This document shows positions 1 through 12,325 of a stretch of 64,000 bases of DNA, piece by piece; within the stretch, counting starts at the first letter, position 1, and each line of letters starts with the position of its first letter. The stretch is from assembly GCF_033807715.1 (NCBI RefSeq), contig NC_084599.1:33934750-33998749 (forward strand), read 5' to 3'. The position numbers were made by a program, and so were the translations under genes. The stretch is from Cololabis saira. Taxonomy: Eukaryota > Chordata > Actinopteri > Beloniformes > Belonidae. The notes under the pieces were generated by a model. That model saw only the letters and a list, made by a program, of their open reading frames with translations, was not told the DNA's origin and made no database searches.

Positions 1-43
1 GTAAGGTAACGAAGTATTTGTACTTCGTTACTTGACACCTCTG
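1..43. mobile_element. 3' end of a truncated hAT MITE (same family as 2733-3442)
   Basis: Bases 1-43 match the last 43 bases of the element at 2733-3442 almost exactly, ending in the terminal repeat TTGACACCTCTG. The rest lies outside the window. From 44 to about 1365 I see no gene or recognisable repeat. Confidence 0.75.
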
Positions 44-1365
44 GTAGTAGGCTAATACTTGTCTAACTTCCACTGCAAATGTCTTGTGCAGTTACATCGT
101 TCATACATTTTGTGGAGGCTGAACCATAGCAACTGAAATTGTAACCCCGCCACCAGATGGGTCTGTTGTGGAAAACTCATGGAATGGTCTTTAAGGTGAA
201 TACCTGGACTGAAACTGAGCGTCTAAATGACCAAGAATATGACTTGAGATGATTCAGATTTTTGTAGATTTAATTAAACAATTGCATGCAAAAGGGTCAG
301 AACATACATCCGGGTCTTGATGCAGAATGACAATGAACCAAACGAAACATACTGATTTTAAGGCACAAAATATTACGATTCGAGTAGATGAAAACATCTT
401 TAAGGTCAGTGTTAATCTTTTTTTAGCAGAATCCCAGACTGTTCATTTGGCTGTTGTTTTGCTGCTCTCAGCAGCTTGGGTTTAATCAAGTACCCAAGGC
501 TGAATTTTCTAATCACATGGTCCCTCGTACATTTGCCTGCAGTTTCCATGGTGGCCCCAACTGTGTTAGCTGCACTCTGGGCAGGACTTAATGGTTGAAC
601 TGCTCCTTCTCAGCCCATGTCCATTGGGAACACTTGTATCCCTCATGAACTATCTGTAACATATCTGGCCCTGTTTTTAGGATCAATCAGGACCCATAAT
701 ACAGAAAGTATAAGCATGCCCACCACTGGACCCAAGTGGCCCTTCTCTTTGGCGTCGTCCGCTGATTAGCAGCAGCTCAACGATCAATAAGGTGCATTTT
801 GTTGGTGCTCTCGCTGCTGTGGCGTATTTATATCTGACGAGGTCTAATTTGTTCATCTAGGCCTTGTTTTTTTTTCCTTTCTTTCTGTGATTCCTGCAGT
901 GTTTTACTGCTAATTGGTTGCATCAGCTTGTGTCTGATGCTAATGAGTTTACGTGTTAGTCTAATTGGACAAAGACATAATTTAGTTCAGTTTAAGAGTA
1001 ACTGCTTTATAAATCCACACAGAGAACATATGCTGTTTTAGTTGAGGATAAGTGAGAGTGTCAGCTGTACCAAGTCATTATAAAGACCAACACTAATTAG
1101 CCTCGTTCCCCAATCTGAAGCACCGATATTGATCTTTGCATTGCACAAAAGAACAAATGGAAACAGAAATAACAAACTTGTTTTCAAATGTTTCTGCATT
1201 AAAATTGATAGTCAAATGACGATCGGAACCCCCCATGTTCTGCCATTTTTTGCTGCTTTGCCAAAAAATGCTACCTAATGGTTTTCTACCTTTGTAGAGC
1301 TACAATTTTATTGTGTTTTACTCCCTAAACCACGTCCTTTTCCCCCAAGTGGTCCTTGTCTCTTG

Positions 1366-1432
1366 CCAGGCCGTCATTGTAAATAAGAATGTGTTATTAA
1401 TGACCTGCCTGGTTAAATAAAGGTGAATAGCC
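1366..1432 (+). repeat. Dispersed retroelement 3' tail
   Basis: The stretch from CATTGTAAATAAGAATGTG to CCTGGTTAAATAAAGGTGAA matches a 3' tail seen across fish retroelements (LINE or SINE type). No body is recognisable upstream. From here to about 2460 I see only a 32-base poly(T) run (1688-1719) and no supported gene. Confidence 0.5.
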
Positions 1433-1685
1433 GAATGAATATCAAATAAAGTGATAGAATTGTTTTTTTCTCTCTTTATTGTATAATTTTAACAAAGTGT
1501 AATGCAATTCATGTCATGGGTAATGTATTTTGAAGGATCAAATACTCGACATCCCATATTATCCTTTTTACATCGTGCAAGAAACGATTGGCGTCGCAAT
1601 CAAACTTTGAAAATCGACTGTGCGCATGCGCAGAACCCCAAAGTAGCATTTTCTGGCAGGGAGCATGGAATGGCAGAACACCCAT

Positions 1686-1723
<38 letters not shown>

Positions 1724-2466
1724 GGGACAACTTTTCTGTGTATTTGATAGATTCTTATTTAAAAACGTATTTCTGTCAAAAGGATTCTGTATCAATTAAC
1801 AATTTCAATATCAGGAAAAAAATGACACCAATGAGTATCAGTGGCAGGTGTTTGTGGTATATGGAAAGATTTAAAGCAGCATAAAGAAGTTATTTTGAGG
1901 ATTATTTGAATGCTTTTAGGAAGTTTTAAATAATTACAGACAAGAAAATGAGAACAAGACCGAGCAAGAGACCGAACTAGACTAAAAGTGCAAACAAGAC
2001 TTGATCCTCATGCTTGTAGAGCAGGGATCTTCAAATGCATTGATCACCATCAGTACTGTCACCAGGATTTACACCAGTGTGGTAATGACCCATTCATTTA
2101 AACCAGGCACGTTAACGCTGGGAGACAGAGGGCCGCTGAAGACCCTGCTAAAGAAGAAACCCACTACAAAACAACAAAAACAGCTCAACTCGCAATTTTT
2201 TTATTTCTTTTACAATCTTCATTTGCCCACACATTTTGAAATCCGTCATTTTGTTGGAATAAACAACATAGCAAGGTTAGTTGATTCGCCTCGAGTTGAA
2301 AATGCGGGGCACTGGGCCTCTCTGCTCACCGAGCACGAGCAGGGAAGCAATCCAGCTCTGCTCCGAGCTCCGAGCTGCGTGGGACGGAGAGGAGAGCAGC
2401 CCCCCCCCCACACATCTTTGCTTCAACATTCCCCAAAACCTAATTGGTTCGGATGAAAACACTCAC

Positions 2467-2720
2467 CACTTCCCTGCAAAGTCTCGTCCATATCTCCTCT
2501 CTGCCACTCTCTCCTCCTCCACTCCCTCTTTCTCCGGAGCCATGGGCTGCTCCCTGCCAGAGAGGATCTGAATTAGGGCACTGAGCTCGGTGTCCAAGCC
2601 CCCTGGAGTCACTTCGGTCGCTCCCCGCTCTGCCAACTGGTACAGCAGACATGCACCAGCAGCACATTTTTCTGCAGTCCGGAGTCCCACTTTCCCAAAC
2701 ACATTGCAGTCAATGCCGTC
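2467..2720 (-). other. Anonymous exon-like coding block, minus strand
   Basis: On the minus strand one frame is open for about 85 codons from near 2720 to 2466, with GC-rich third positions and a protein-like composition. It includes the pieces DDGIDCNVFGKVGLRTAEK, CAAGACLLYQLAERG and LDTELSALIQILSGRE, and ends in an acidic, Arg-rich stretch. It is preceded by TTTAAG (a possible weak acceptor) and ends at AAGTG before GTGAGTG, a near-consensus donor; read through the donor, the frame stops at TGA. I do not recognise the protein. A hAT MITE sits only about 12 bases beyond the 5' edge of the block and may have damaged its acceptor. It could be an exon of a divergent gene, a pseudogene fragment, or a chance ORF in GC-rich DNA. 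Confidence 0.35.
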
Positions 2721-2732
2721 ATCTTAAACCGT

Positions 2733-3442
2733 CAGAGGTATCAAAAGTATTCACATTCATTACTCAGGTAGAAGTATAGATACTAGAGTTTAAAAATACT
2801 CCTGTAGAAGTTGAAGTATCAACTCAAGTTTTTAACTCAAGTAAAAGTATAAAAGTACTGGTTTCAAAACTACTTAAAGTATAAAAGTAAAAGTAATGTA
2901 AGGGGGAAAAAAACCATTAAAGACAAAAGCCATTGAAAATGAATGCATCTTAGTATAATGCAAATATATTAAAGAACCATATATGTGTACTATTGAGCAT
3001 TAACATGTGTTTCAGAGAGCAGAAGATATGATGACTAGTTGCCTATAAGTATTGTAATGGTGCAAAAAGTCAAACTTCAGAGGCATGTTATCATTTATCC
3101 TAACCTTTATTGGAATGTACATCCAAGTTTAGTTGCAGGAATCTGAGGGAACGGATGTAAGAACAAAACTGGACAAGAACATCTGAAACAACCACAACCA
3201 AATTCACTCTATCCGGATGGAGCAATTTAACTGGATAGTTTTTTTTAAAGGCCGAAATGAAATAGAGTAACAAGGCTGTTTTTAAAATGTAAGGAATAAA
3301 AAGTACAGATAATTGTGTAAAATGTAAGGAGTAAAAGTAAAAAGTCGTCTGAAAAATAATTACTCCAGTGAAGTATAGATAACCAAAATTTCTACTTAAG
3401 TAAGGTAACAAAGTATTTGTACTTCGTTACTTGACACCTCTG
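2733..3442. mobile_element. hAT-type MITE, 710 bp, perfect TSD TAAACCGT
   Basis: The 8-bp sequence TAAACCGT occurs immediately before (2725-2732) and after (3443-3450). The ends are imperfect inverted repeats (CAGAGGTATCAA against CAGAGGTGTCAA). An 8-bp TSD with CAGAGGTG-type ends fits the hAT superfamily. The interior is rich in AAGTA motifs and holds no convincing transposase frame. Between 3451 and 4767 I see nothing beyond a pyrimidine-rich, moderately GC-rich patch at 4030-4330. Confidence 0.9.
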
Positions 3443-4767
3443 TAAACCGTGCATGCAAGTGGCCAATTAAAAGCACTTTGAAAATTGCATTGACGTGCAC
3501 AGCTTTCTATTCCATCGTGTACATCTGAAAGTGCAGATCATGTGTTTGAATTCTGCTGTAAAATGTTCTGAAGGCGATCGGATGGTATCGGCTCATTTGT
3601 TCGGGCTTTTGGAGACCGAGACATGAAGAAAGTACAAGCCTGGGCCGTTTTTTTGGACCCATCCAGGATCGACTCACTTTTTCCCAAGTGGCCTCCTCGG
3701 TGCACTGAAGAGGTTATGACCGCGGTAATTAGGACATGAATTGGACAGGGACCTCTCTGCACACAGTCCCTCATGTGCTCAGGTCAGCTGTTTTATCAGG
3801 TCACAAGTCCCTTCACCTCTTCTTAGCGATTAGAGGAAGGAGCCCTGAACGCAACACACACTGAATCTGTAATCTTTTTACAAAACAGGAAGGCTACAGG
3901 CAAATATTTTTTTCAATCACAAAGCTATTTCTCACAGGAATCACATTGCTCGTTCTGTATGCACACGTGTATGCGCTAATCGTAACCGCTCCCACACAAT
4001 GAACCTCTTCACCGTGTACGGCTAAGCCTCCCTCATGGTACCCCCTCCTCCTCCTCCCGCTTCCCTCCCATCCTCCTCCTCCTGAGCTCATCCCAGGTGC
4101 CAGCGCTGCCTGTTCAGCCACTCAGCCCACCCACGCCCTCACACTCTCGGTCCCAGCGAGCGTTTTTCCCGCTTTCTTCTCCTCGCTGCTTCGCCACCCA
4201 CTCCTAAAAGGCCGTGAATCACCGGCTGACACGCTCAAGCACCAGGCGAGGCTCCTGTGTTTTACAAAACCGGGTGACTAACTTCTCCCTCTCCTGGCTG
4301 GCTTCGCGAGGCCCGGCCTATTATCACGGGGGTTGAGTTGCCCACCTGCCAACAGGTACAAAAGCTCTGGGAGTACAGTTTTGCGTAACCATGCTGCAGG
4401 CAGACTTTGTGTGCGTCGAGGGGCCGGGAAGAAAAGAAAGAAAAAACAAATAGTTCCCTTTATTGTTGAGCACTTAGTGGAGCGATTCAGGCGTCTCGAG
4501 AATCAGCCCCTGCGACTGACAAGCAGGCCCATGCTGTCTTCTCAGAGACACGCTGCTCAATGATTCATGTCCCTCCATCCAACCATCTGCAGGCACCAGC
4601 TATTGTACGGCAGGTGGTTCAAACCCCACGCGTTAGAGCTGCTCAAGCATTAAAAAACATCTTTGTTTCAGTTGATTGTGCTCCTGAATGTACATCTTAC
4701 ATAAGCTGGGAGCTTAGGAGCGTTTACCGGTGCACTACTTACAGATATGTTACAGATATGCAACTTA

Positions 4768-5860
4768 GGCTGCGTCCCAATACTGCCCTCGTTTTCTTCA
4801 CTAACCCTAACTTTTGCGCGTTCCCGTGAAGGTAGTGGTGTCCCAATTCCTCTTTTCACCTAGGGGGAGGGGGCATAACGAGGGCTAGGGGCTGAGAATA
4901 GCCCCTTCAAATCGAGGGTTTGCAGATGCTCACTTGGCGAGAAAGGGGGTATGAAAATTTCCCAGAATGCTTTTCGTCGTCATTTGCGGACTGAATCAAA
5001 AAAAAAAAAACATGGCGGACATTTCTTATTTTTTTGGGAATAAAATCAATATTTTGAGTTAGTTTCTGCATAAAAATGCATTTTGATTACATTTCTCGGC
5101 GCAAACCAATATTTTACTTTCATAATATTCACTCAGTGAATGTACATAATCCCTTTTTTGTCCGTTGTTCGCTAAGATCGCGCCGGAATATGGTTACGTA
5201 AGCTACGTAAGCTACGCCGTAGGTTACGTAAGCTACGCCATAGGCTGCGTCTATTTAACGCGGACCTAAACTCCGGAGCCGGCAGACAGAAATCTCTAAA
5301 TTTCAGAGCAAATTTCTTAACAGGCGTAGCTACAACTGTTAGATTTCATCTATTAAACCAACATCTTCCTAAATGATTTATTTCAGCCAGCATAATTCTC
5401 AACAGAGCTGCGTCCCGGGAGAGAGTTTCTCTCCCGGGGCTGACGGAGCAGCTTGACCCGGCGGACACGTCTCTTCTCGGGCTGTGAGCTGAGGCTGCTC
5501 CCCGGGGCCAGCGGCTCTTCTCATCTCCGAAAACATCGGGTCAAATTTCTTAACAGGCGTTATTTGGATAAACTGAGCCCCGGTTGCGGATCTTAAGGTT
5601 ACCTTTATGCCTGAAAAAATATTAAAACTTAATAAAGTGCCATATTAACAGCGCTACAGCTGAAATTAAAAAAGCTTTTAGCTCTCAGCTTCCTGATCAG
5701 GTTAGGGATGAAAACGAGGGGGAGTAGGAGAATTGGGACAGGCACCTGGGCCAAGTGCCCTAGATCTCAAGTGCCCTAAAATCTCCCCCTTCTTTTTTAG
5801 GGGTTAGGGAAGAAAAGAAGGGCGAGTGAAGAAAAGTAGGGAGAGTATTGAGATTGGGCC
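4768..5860. mobile_element. PIF/Harbinger-type MITE, 1093 bp, TSD TTA
   Basis: TTA occurs on both sides (4765-4767 and 5861-5863). The ends are inverted: GGCTGCGTCCCAATACT against GGCCCAATCTCAATACT, each followed by a CCCT/TTTCTTCACT-rich stretch. A three-base TWA duplication fits PIF/Harbinger. It carries a small tandem of GTAAGCTACG units at 5190-5240 and a core (about 4956-5150) shared with the element at 22364-22851. From 5861 to 7394 I see nothing recognisable. Confidence 0.75.
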
Positions 5861-7394
5861 TTAGATTTGAAGGAACATATTAGTGCATGAAAGGTTCATC
5901 CCGGCCTTTCTTCTGAAGAGAGCTAGGATAAGTTCCTCCGGATCCTCGTGACCCTGAATAGGAATAAATGGATGAAAACATGAAATATCAAATAATACTT
6001 TTCTACATAAATGCCGGCTAAGCTCTTAAATGATTGTGTCATCATTGACTTGGGCTCTCACACAGATACAGAAGCAAACAGTCATTCAGCTTATAAAAGA
6101 CATGTCAAGCTGTAAACTGTAAACATGGCGTTGATCCCCAACCATCTCTGTTTGAGACGGGGAAACAAGTAGCGACCTTTTTCTCTGACCTTTCTGCTCC
6201 GGAGCCAGGCGGGTGTAAGCCTGATCAAAGCAGCCGCCGAGTTTCAGTTACACGGCTTCATCCACTTGGCAACGCGAGGTCGTTTTCATCCACTGACAAC
6301 TGTGGTTGTCTGGACTTGGATCTGCCAAGAAGAGCTCCACAGATGGTGAAGGAGAGAACATGGAGCTGTTTTTTTATTTGCCGTCTCTTACAGAGCCTCG
6401 GCACAATCAGCCTCTAAATATTTCCTAAGTGGGTTGATGTGTGCTTCTTTCCATGTTTGTGTGTCGATACAGCCTGTAAGTGTGACTATATAGTGTGTGT
6501 GTGAGTGTGTGTGCGCGTCTCCCTCATGCGACTCATGCTGCCTGCGGAAGCTGCAAGCATTGTGAGGACTCGGCAGGGAGCTCTGCTTCCCTTGTGTTTG
6601 CCAGGAGCAGCTTTCCACCCACGGTGGGCAGGCGGGCTCGGTTGGCTGCTAGGCTGGCATTCACTGGATGGCTTGGATAGAGAGGAGGGAAAAACGTACA
6701 GCCATTCATGGTCACATCATGAACAGGGGAGCTGTGGCAGCTCACAGATATTCTGCAGCAAATGGCTCTCCCTCTTTTTTTTTCTTCTAAATTGTGCTCC
6801 TGGAAATAGGAAATAAGAGCTGGACTTATTTCTCTACCCACTGCAAAATCGACCGCACACAGTTTTAAGAACACAGCACAGATGAAACATGTCCATGAAG
6901 CTTCTTAAATCAGGAGTCTTGTTTACTGGAGCTCATCCCGACATCTTTATTATGATTATTGGTACACTTTCTGCTTCTAGTTGACTGTAGGTGTCCTGGC
7001 TGATTGTTATTGGCTCCTGTGCGCGTACACGCAGCCCGAGAGCATCCCGGGATAGGGGACACCGGGGACGCGCAAACTCCGCACAGCAACTTACTGTAGT
7101 CGACCTACTGGTGAATCTCCATCACTCATTACCCTCCCTCAAACAACAGTATTATTAAATTACAATTTGGTTTAACTAGTTTGATTAAAGTAGCTTTAAT
7201 GGTGAAATAGGATAAATTGATATAAACTATCAGACATTTTTTATACAAAAGTAATAAATGAATATTACGTTTAAAACCATAACTAATAAAATAGTTTTAT
7301 ACAAAAACGAGCTATACACATAATAAATAAAGAGGGATATTATGATCATACTAATTCATTATTTTTAAATTTTCATATTCTGAAGTTTAGAGAC

Positions 7395-7640
7395 TTGGTT
7401 TATTATAGAGCAATGCAAATCATGTTTAAAGCAAAAAATAAAACACTACCAGACAGTGTGCAGAAGTTTTTCATAGCTTCTGAGAGTAAATATGAGTTAA
7501 GAGATGGATGCAGATTTTTGTTAACAAAAGCGATAAAAGAAGTTAAAAGAAGATGTATTTCTTTTAAAGGGGTCCAGCTGTGGAATAGTGTTGATTTCAA
7601 ACTCTTTATATTTGGGAGTTATGGCTGTAATTTAAAAAAG
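7395..7640 (+). mobile_element. LINE ORF2 C-terminal fragment
   Basis: An open frame includes LPDSVQKFF, then a K/R-rich stretch and CISFKGVQLWNSVDF. This is the usual end of fish non-LTR reverse-transcriptase polyproteins, whose common form is GPKLWNSLP. The upstream RT domain is absent. A GT/AT-rich segment with ATGTATCTATG units follows. Confidence 0.6.
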
Positions 7641-7848
7641 GGGGAAAAGAGATATGTACTGTATGTGTGTGTATATGCATCTATGTGTGTACATGTATCT
7701 ATGTACTGTATGAAAGTATATGTACAGTATAAGTATATATTATACGTTTGTTTTTTTGTTCTTTTTTTTTCCACACTTGACACCATGTATTGTGTAGCTT
7801 AAGTTGTGTAGTAGGCGGGCATTAACCCTTGTGCTGTCTCTGGGTCAA

Positions 7849-8375
7849 GGGGAGAGAAAAGAAGGAAAGAAGGAAGGAAGTAGGAAAGGGAGTAAGGAAG
7901 GGAGAAAAGATGGAAGGAAGTGAGAAAGAAGGAAAGAAGGAAGGAAATAGGAAAGGGAGTAAGGAAGGGAGAAAAGATGGAAGGGAGGGAGAAAGGAAGG
8001 AAAGAAGTAAGGAAGTAGGAAAGGGAGTAAGGAAGGGAGAAAAGATGGACGGAAGGGAGAAAGGAAGGAAAGAAGGGAGAAAAGGTGGAAGGAAGGAAAG
8101 AAGGAAGAAAGGGGAAAAGAAAGAAGGAAGGAAGTAGGAAAGGGAGTAAGGAAGGGAGAAAAGATGGAAGGGAGGAAAGATGGAAGGGAGGGAGAAAGGA
8201 AGGAAAGAAGGGAGGGAGGAAGGAATGGATAAAGGGAAAGAAAGAAGGGAAGAAGGAAGGAATGGAGAAAATAAGGAAAGAAGGAAGGAAAAGCAAAGAA
8301 GGTAAAAAAGGAACGAATGACGAAAGGGAGGTAGGAAGAAAAGGGAGTAAAGGAGGGTAAAAAAGGAGGAAAAGA
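7849..8375 (+). repeat. Degenerate purine (GGAA/GGGA) satellite
   Basis: About 525 bases are almost pure A/G on the + strand. A longer repeat unit is visible: phrases such as GTAGGAAAGGGAGTAAGGA followed by AGGGAGAAAAGATGGA recur near 7880, 7950, 8010 and 8130, so the array has higher-order structure. It ends about 300 bases before the RAVER start codon. Long ORFs across it are compositional artefacts. Confidence 0.85.
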
Positions 8376-8559
8376 GGAATAAGTGCAGTAATATGCTTCT
8401 TCCTGAGCCTTTTTCAGTCAAATTTTAAAATTGGTTTCTTCCTTGTTGCCTTGATGACTGAAATATACTTAAACTAACTAACTAAAATATGTGGAGTTTA
8501 TCTACAGTCTAAGCATTAAAATGTTTATTTTGTGCTATTAATTGGGTTTGGGGTGTTTC

Positions 8560-8679
8560 TTTTGAACCTGCTATTGCTCTCGCTCTGGTGCGCACTCACT
8601 CCCTCACCTCCCACCTCCGTCTCTGTTTCTGCGCGCAGTCAACTCTCCGTCGCTCTCACTTTCCTCTCAGCTCCCCAAC
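8560..8679 (+). promoter_or_regulatory. 5' UTR / CpG-rich promoter of the RAVER gene
   Basis: A C- and T-rich, TATA-less stretch directly upstream of the start codon runs into the GC- and CpG-rich exon 1. The contrast with the AT-rich surroundings suggests a CpG-island promoter of a housekeeping-type gene. The initiation site cannot be fixed by reading. A purine-rich satellite ends about 185 bases farther upstream. Confidence 0.5.
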
Positions 8680-9051
8680 ATGGCGGCAGCCTCGTCCATC
8701 CAGCCGCCGAGCGTGCACGCTTCTCTGGCCCGGGACAGGTCTCTGTGCCCGGGCACGGCGAGCCCCGAGAACCGGGGTCCGGAGGATGAGGAGGCGGCTG
8801 CTGCTGCTGCTGCTGCTGGAGGAGCCGGGGCTCCCGGAGCTCCCGGAGCAGCCGCCGGTGCCGGAGCTGCCGGAGCCGGAGCCGCGGCTGCCGCTCCGGG
8901 AGCGCAGCGCTCCGACGCGCGGATTACCCTCCGCGACCTGCCGGACCTGGAGCCGGAGGAGATCGAGAGGAGGCTGGCCAAAACTCGCCAGGAGCTGAGC
9001 AACAGGAGGAAGATCCTCATGAAGAACCTGCCGCCGGACGCCACCAACCAG
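8680..9051 (+). CDS. raver: RAVER-family RNA-binding protein, coding exon 1
   Basis: This exon encodes the first 124 residues of a RAVER (ribonucleoprotein PTB-binding) protein. In vertebrates these hnRNP-like proteins carry three RRMs, bind PTBP1 as splicing co-regulators, and RAVER1 also binds vinculin and alpha-actinin. Visible parts are an Ala/Gly-rich low-complexity region (residues 39-75, with seven GCT codons at 8797-8817), an acidic helix (LPDLEPEEIERRL, 87-99), a basic cluster (NRRK, 108-111) and the RRM1 RNP2 strand ILMKNLP (112-118). The ATG sits in a good context (CAACATGGCGG) within a CpG-rich stretch. The exon ends in phase 0 at CAG before GTGGGT, and exon 2 continues RRM1 in frame. 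Exon 1 has RAVER2-like (ELSNRRKIL) and RAVER1-like (TNQ) traits, so the paralogue is not settled. Reading on past the donor gives only 17 intronic codons before a stop. Confidence 0.88.
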
Positions 9052-10575
9052 GTGGGTGTCGGTTGTTCCGGAGGGGAAAAGCAGCGAGACTGTGCAGTTT
9101 GTTGAGTCTTTTTACGCACCGAGACTTTACTTTGCACCAGCTGCTAATCACGGCCAGGGTTTGGAAAACGCTCTTTTAAAAAGTGATAGAGGTCATTAAC
9201 CCTTTCATGCTTGGAATAGCGGTTTTAAACTTTTTGCAAACCTCAAAAAGCCAAGTTTGGGATTAAATTAACAATTTCACATGTTTAATTATCCGTTTTA
9301 TTTGTTGTCACTCTTACGCACTGCTTGCTGTTGCTCCTTATTGAAGAAAGGGGATTGATTTCCTCTCCTTTGGATATCTGCAAGCTCGGTAAATGTTATT
9401 TATTTTTATTGAAGTTAAAACTTTGTGTTGTTTATCTTCATTATACTTTGGTTGTTTTTTAAGATTTTAGCAGAAAACGTTGCTTAACATTTTCCATGCT
9501 GACAAGTCAAATAGTCCAATTTGGCTATAAATTATGTAAAAACGTGACTTTTCTCTTCGTACTATGAGACTGTTCAGAAAAGGTTTGTGTTTCAAAGTTA
9601 ATTATTGAAAAAGTAGCCTAGAAGTTGTTAATATGTCCACATTTGAAGGACCCTGCTATGTTTATCCTCCTGCAACTGTATAACAGGCTCTTGTGAACAT
9701 TCTCATTTTCTTTGTCTCTTTTTAATCCCAGCTCCATATATTGCCATATACAGTAATCGCCAGCATAAATTTGCCAACCTTTATGAATTGCATGCAATTC
9801 TATGCATGTTGTGCATAGGAAATGCCCAACTTAAGCTTTAGTCTGGCAAAAAGATCATGAGCAGTATAAATATGTCCACGAGCTGCTGTGCCTTCACTGT
9901 GCTCTGCCATGCACAACTTTACAACCTTTTCTGATTTCTCCCACTTAACGACATTCATCACTTGTGTCAGCATGCAAGCCTTTAGGAGGCAGTGTGTCGA
10001 GCCTGCGCTGATGATGCACTCCTCGAGGGTAGTAGCATGAAATATTCCTGGAGAGGCTGCTGCCAGGGAGAGCCAGCAGTCTGCAGAAGTGTTGGTGCGT
10101 CTGTGTGAGGAAGCAGAGAGTGAGTGGGAACCAGTGACTGCATGGTGTGTGTATGTGTGTGTGTGTTTGAGAAATGACAAGTGGAGGGACGAGAGAAGGG
10201 CGGGGGAAAGCCACTTGGATCAGGTGAAGTGACTAAAGTGGAATTTCAGTGTATATTTTCCACATTCTTCATGTGTCACATTGAGTGTGACATGTTCCAT
10301 GAGGCTGAGCAGATCACTATAAAGTCTGCATTTCATAATAATGTCCATTTAAGAACGTTTTTGGACTTGACATGACCTGCAGCTGGTTGTGATGGCGTTG
10401 AACTGCCAAAGCTTCAGAGCATGGCTCTCACGTTTGAACCTACTGCAGACGTCCGGCAGCTTGTCAAAAAACAACAACCCATCAAGAAAATGTCCAAATC
10501 ACCAGTGTTTAAAAATATTGAATCCAACATAAACTTGTTGTGTTGAGGATTAAAACCCTTTACATCCTTCAGCAC

Positions 10576-11361
10576 TAGGGGTGGGTATTGGGAAGGACCT
10601 CACGATACGATACGCATCACGATACTTGAGCCACGATACGATACACATTGCGATATCCCGATTATGCGATATCCCGATTATTATATTTTACATAGTTCAC
10701 CGAAAAATGTAAAAATGCATTACACATCTTAAAATCCAAGTTGTATATATGTACATCAGATGATAGTGATGGATCTTAAAATCCCAGTTGCACGTTGATC
10801 AGATTATAGTGACAATTCATGGGACAAACTGAGTCAAAACAATGTTTTATTATAACTATACAAGCTAAAGTTACAACATATTTGTATATGTTTTTCATAT
10901 TATTTACATCATATGAAATTAACATTAAATTTAGTATGAGGTTGCTTTAATTATGTGGCAAATGATAATAAACACAAGAAAGATGGGTACTAAAACCAAG
11001 GACAGGCACAGTGATCAGTCAGTATAGATATAAATCCATAAATAAATAAACCTCTGTCCATTATTTTTAATTTTTTAAGGACAGGCAATTGTGTTATATA
11101 AAAAATAAATGATAAAATGAAATAAAACGTGAAATAAAACCTGAGCTCAGTGCAGGGCCCTCCCAGGGTTGGTAGAGAGTGGCAATGCCCAGGACTGTCA
11201 CTTAGGTAGGAGCACTGGATGATATAATGGGGAAAAAATCGGGGGTAAAAAATATTAAAAAAAAAAATAAAAAATTGATATTCAAATTTTGAATATCGAT
11301 ATTGAATCAGCTGGTAAAGTATCGCGATATATTGCCATATCGATATTTTTGCCCACCCCTA
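10576..11361. mobile_element. hAT-type MITE, 786 bp, perfect TSD TTCAGCAC
   Basis: TTCAGCAC flanks both ends (10568-10575 and 11362-11369). The terminal repeats are TAGGGGTGGG and CCCACCCCTA, and the subterminal regions are rich in GATACGATAC and CGATATCG motifs, as in a common fish hAT family. No transposase frame is left. Confidence 0.92.
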
Positions 11362-11736
11362 TTCAGCACTAATAATCACACCAGGATGCGTGGTACCTAA
11401 AAGCCACTGCTGTACTTCACATTCTAGGGTTTTACATTTGTCGCAAAGGAAAAATCTTGTCACGGTCTTGTGTAACGTGTCTGGACTCTGCAACACTTGG
11501 CCAACGCCATCTCCCATTCCCCTCATAGCTGCTGGCCCATTAGTGAACACTCTGCTGTGGACCGGGTATGTGTGAGAGCACGGGGCACGTGTTATAGATA
11601 TATGGCCCCGTTGACAGTCTCCGTCCCAGGGAGGAGCGAGGGGGAAGGGGCGAGTACTGGGAAGATGGAAGTGTTGGCTGAGGGAAGAGTGCGAGGGAAA
11701 GGATGTTAAGGGACAAACATACGAGAGGATGACATG

Positions 11737-12325
11737 AGTCGTGTTTCCATGACACTTTTATACTAAAGATGATGAAACCTCTAAATCTGTGGTAGAGGTA
11801 GCAGTGCAGGGGGTCGGTGTTTCCATTGAACGGTGTTTTTTGTAAGTCTCCGCTGCTAGACTTCTTCTCAAAACGGCAAAAAAGAACATTTCAATGGACA
11901 AACACACCCTTTAGTCTTTGACAAATGATTGCGATTGGTTCTACCGCTGTTGAGGAAATGGTCCGATGATGAAGACAGCGGATGGTCGTTCAAATGATTG
12001 TTCAGATGCAAATCCCTTATGTAATGTTTAATGATTAACTACATCATATGAATGAGGCCAACAACAGCTGGAAACTAGATTTTGATGACTCTAGATTGAC
12101 CGGCTACGTTGCATCCAGTGCTGCCAGAGACGTGGAAATGCACAAAACGTGTTTCGATTACACTTTTGCGATAAAGTGGATTATAGAATCAACTGAAAAT
12201 CCTCCTCCTGGAAGCGTAAAAAGGTTTTGGGGATATTTGGGAGTTTAACATTACAGTTTCCATTACAGGATTTCTTTTTTTATAGTTGGGTTTTGCACAA
12301 ATCCAGAGGTAATGGAAACACGACT
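11737..12325. mobile_element. DNA-transposon MITE with GTCGTGTTTCCAT ends
   Basis: The ends AGTCGTGTTTCCAT and ATGGAAACACGACT are inverted copies about 590 bases apart. Related GTTTCCATT motifs recur inside (about 11818 and 12258). No clear target duplication was seen, so the superfamily is unassigned. From 12326 to 14708 I see nothing recognisable. Confidence 0.6.

Noticed and set aside
4600..4640. Possible tRNA B-box (GGTTCAAACCCC)
   Set aside because: No A-box at the right distance and no acceptor stem pairing; it looks like a chance match.
7799..8421. Long Ser/Phe/Pro-rich and Lys/Glu/Gly-rich ORFs on both strands
   Set aside because: They are translations of the purine satellite, open on both strands only because of composition.
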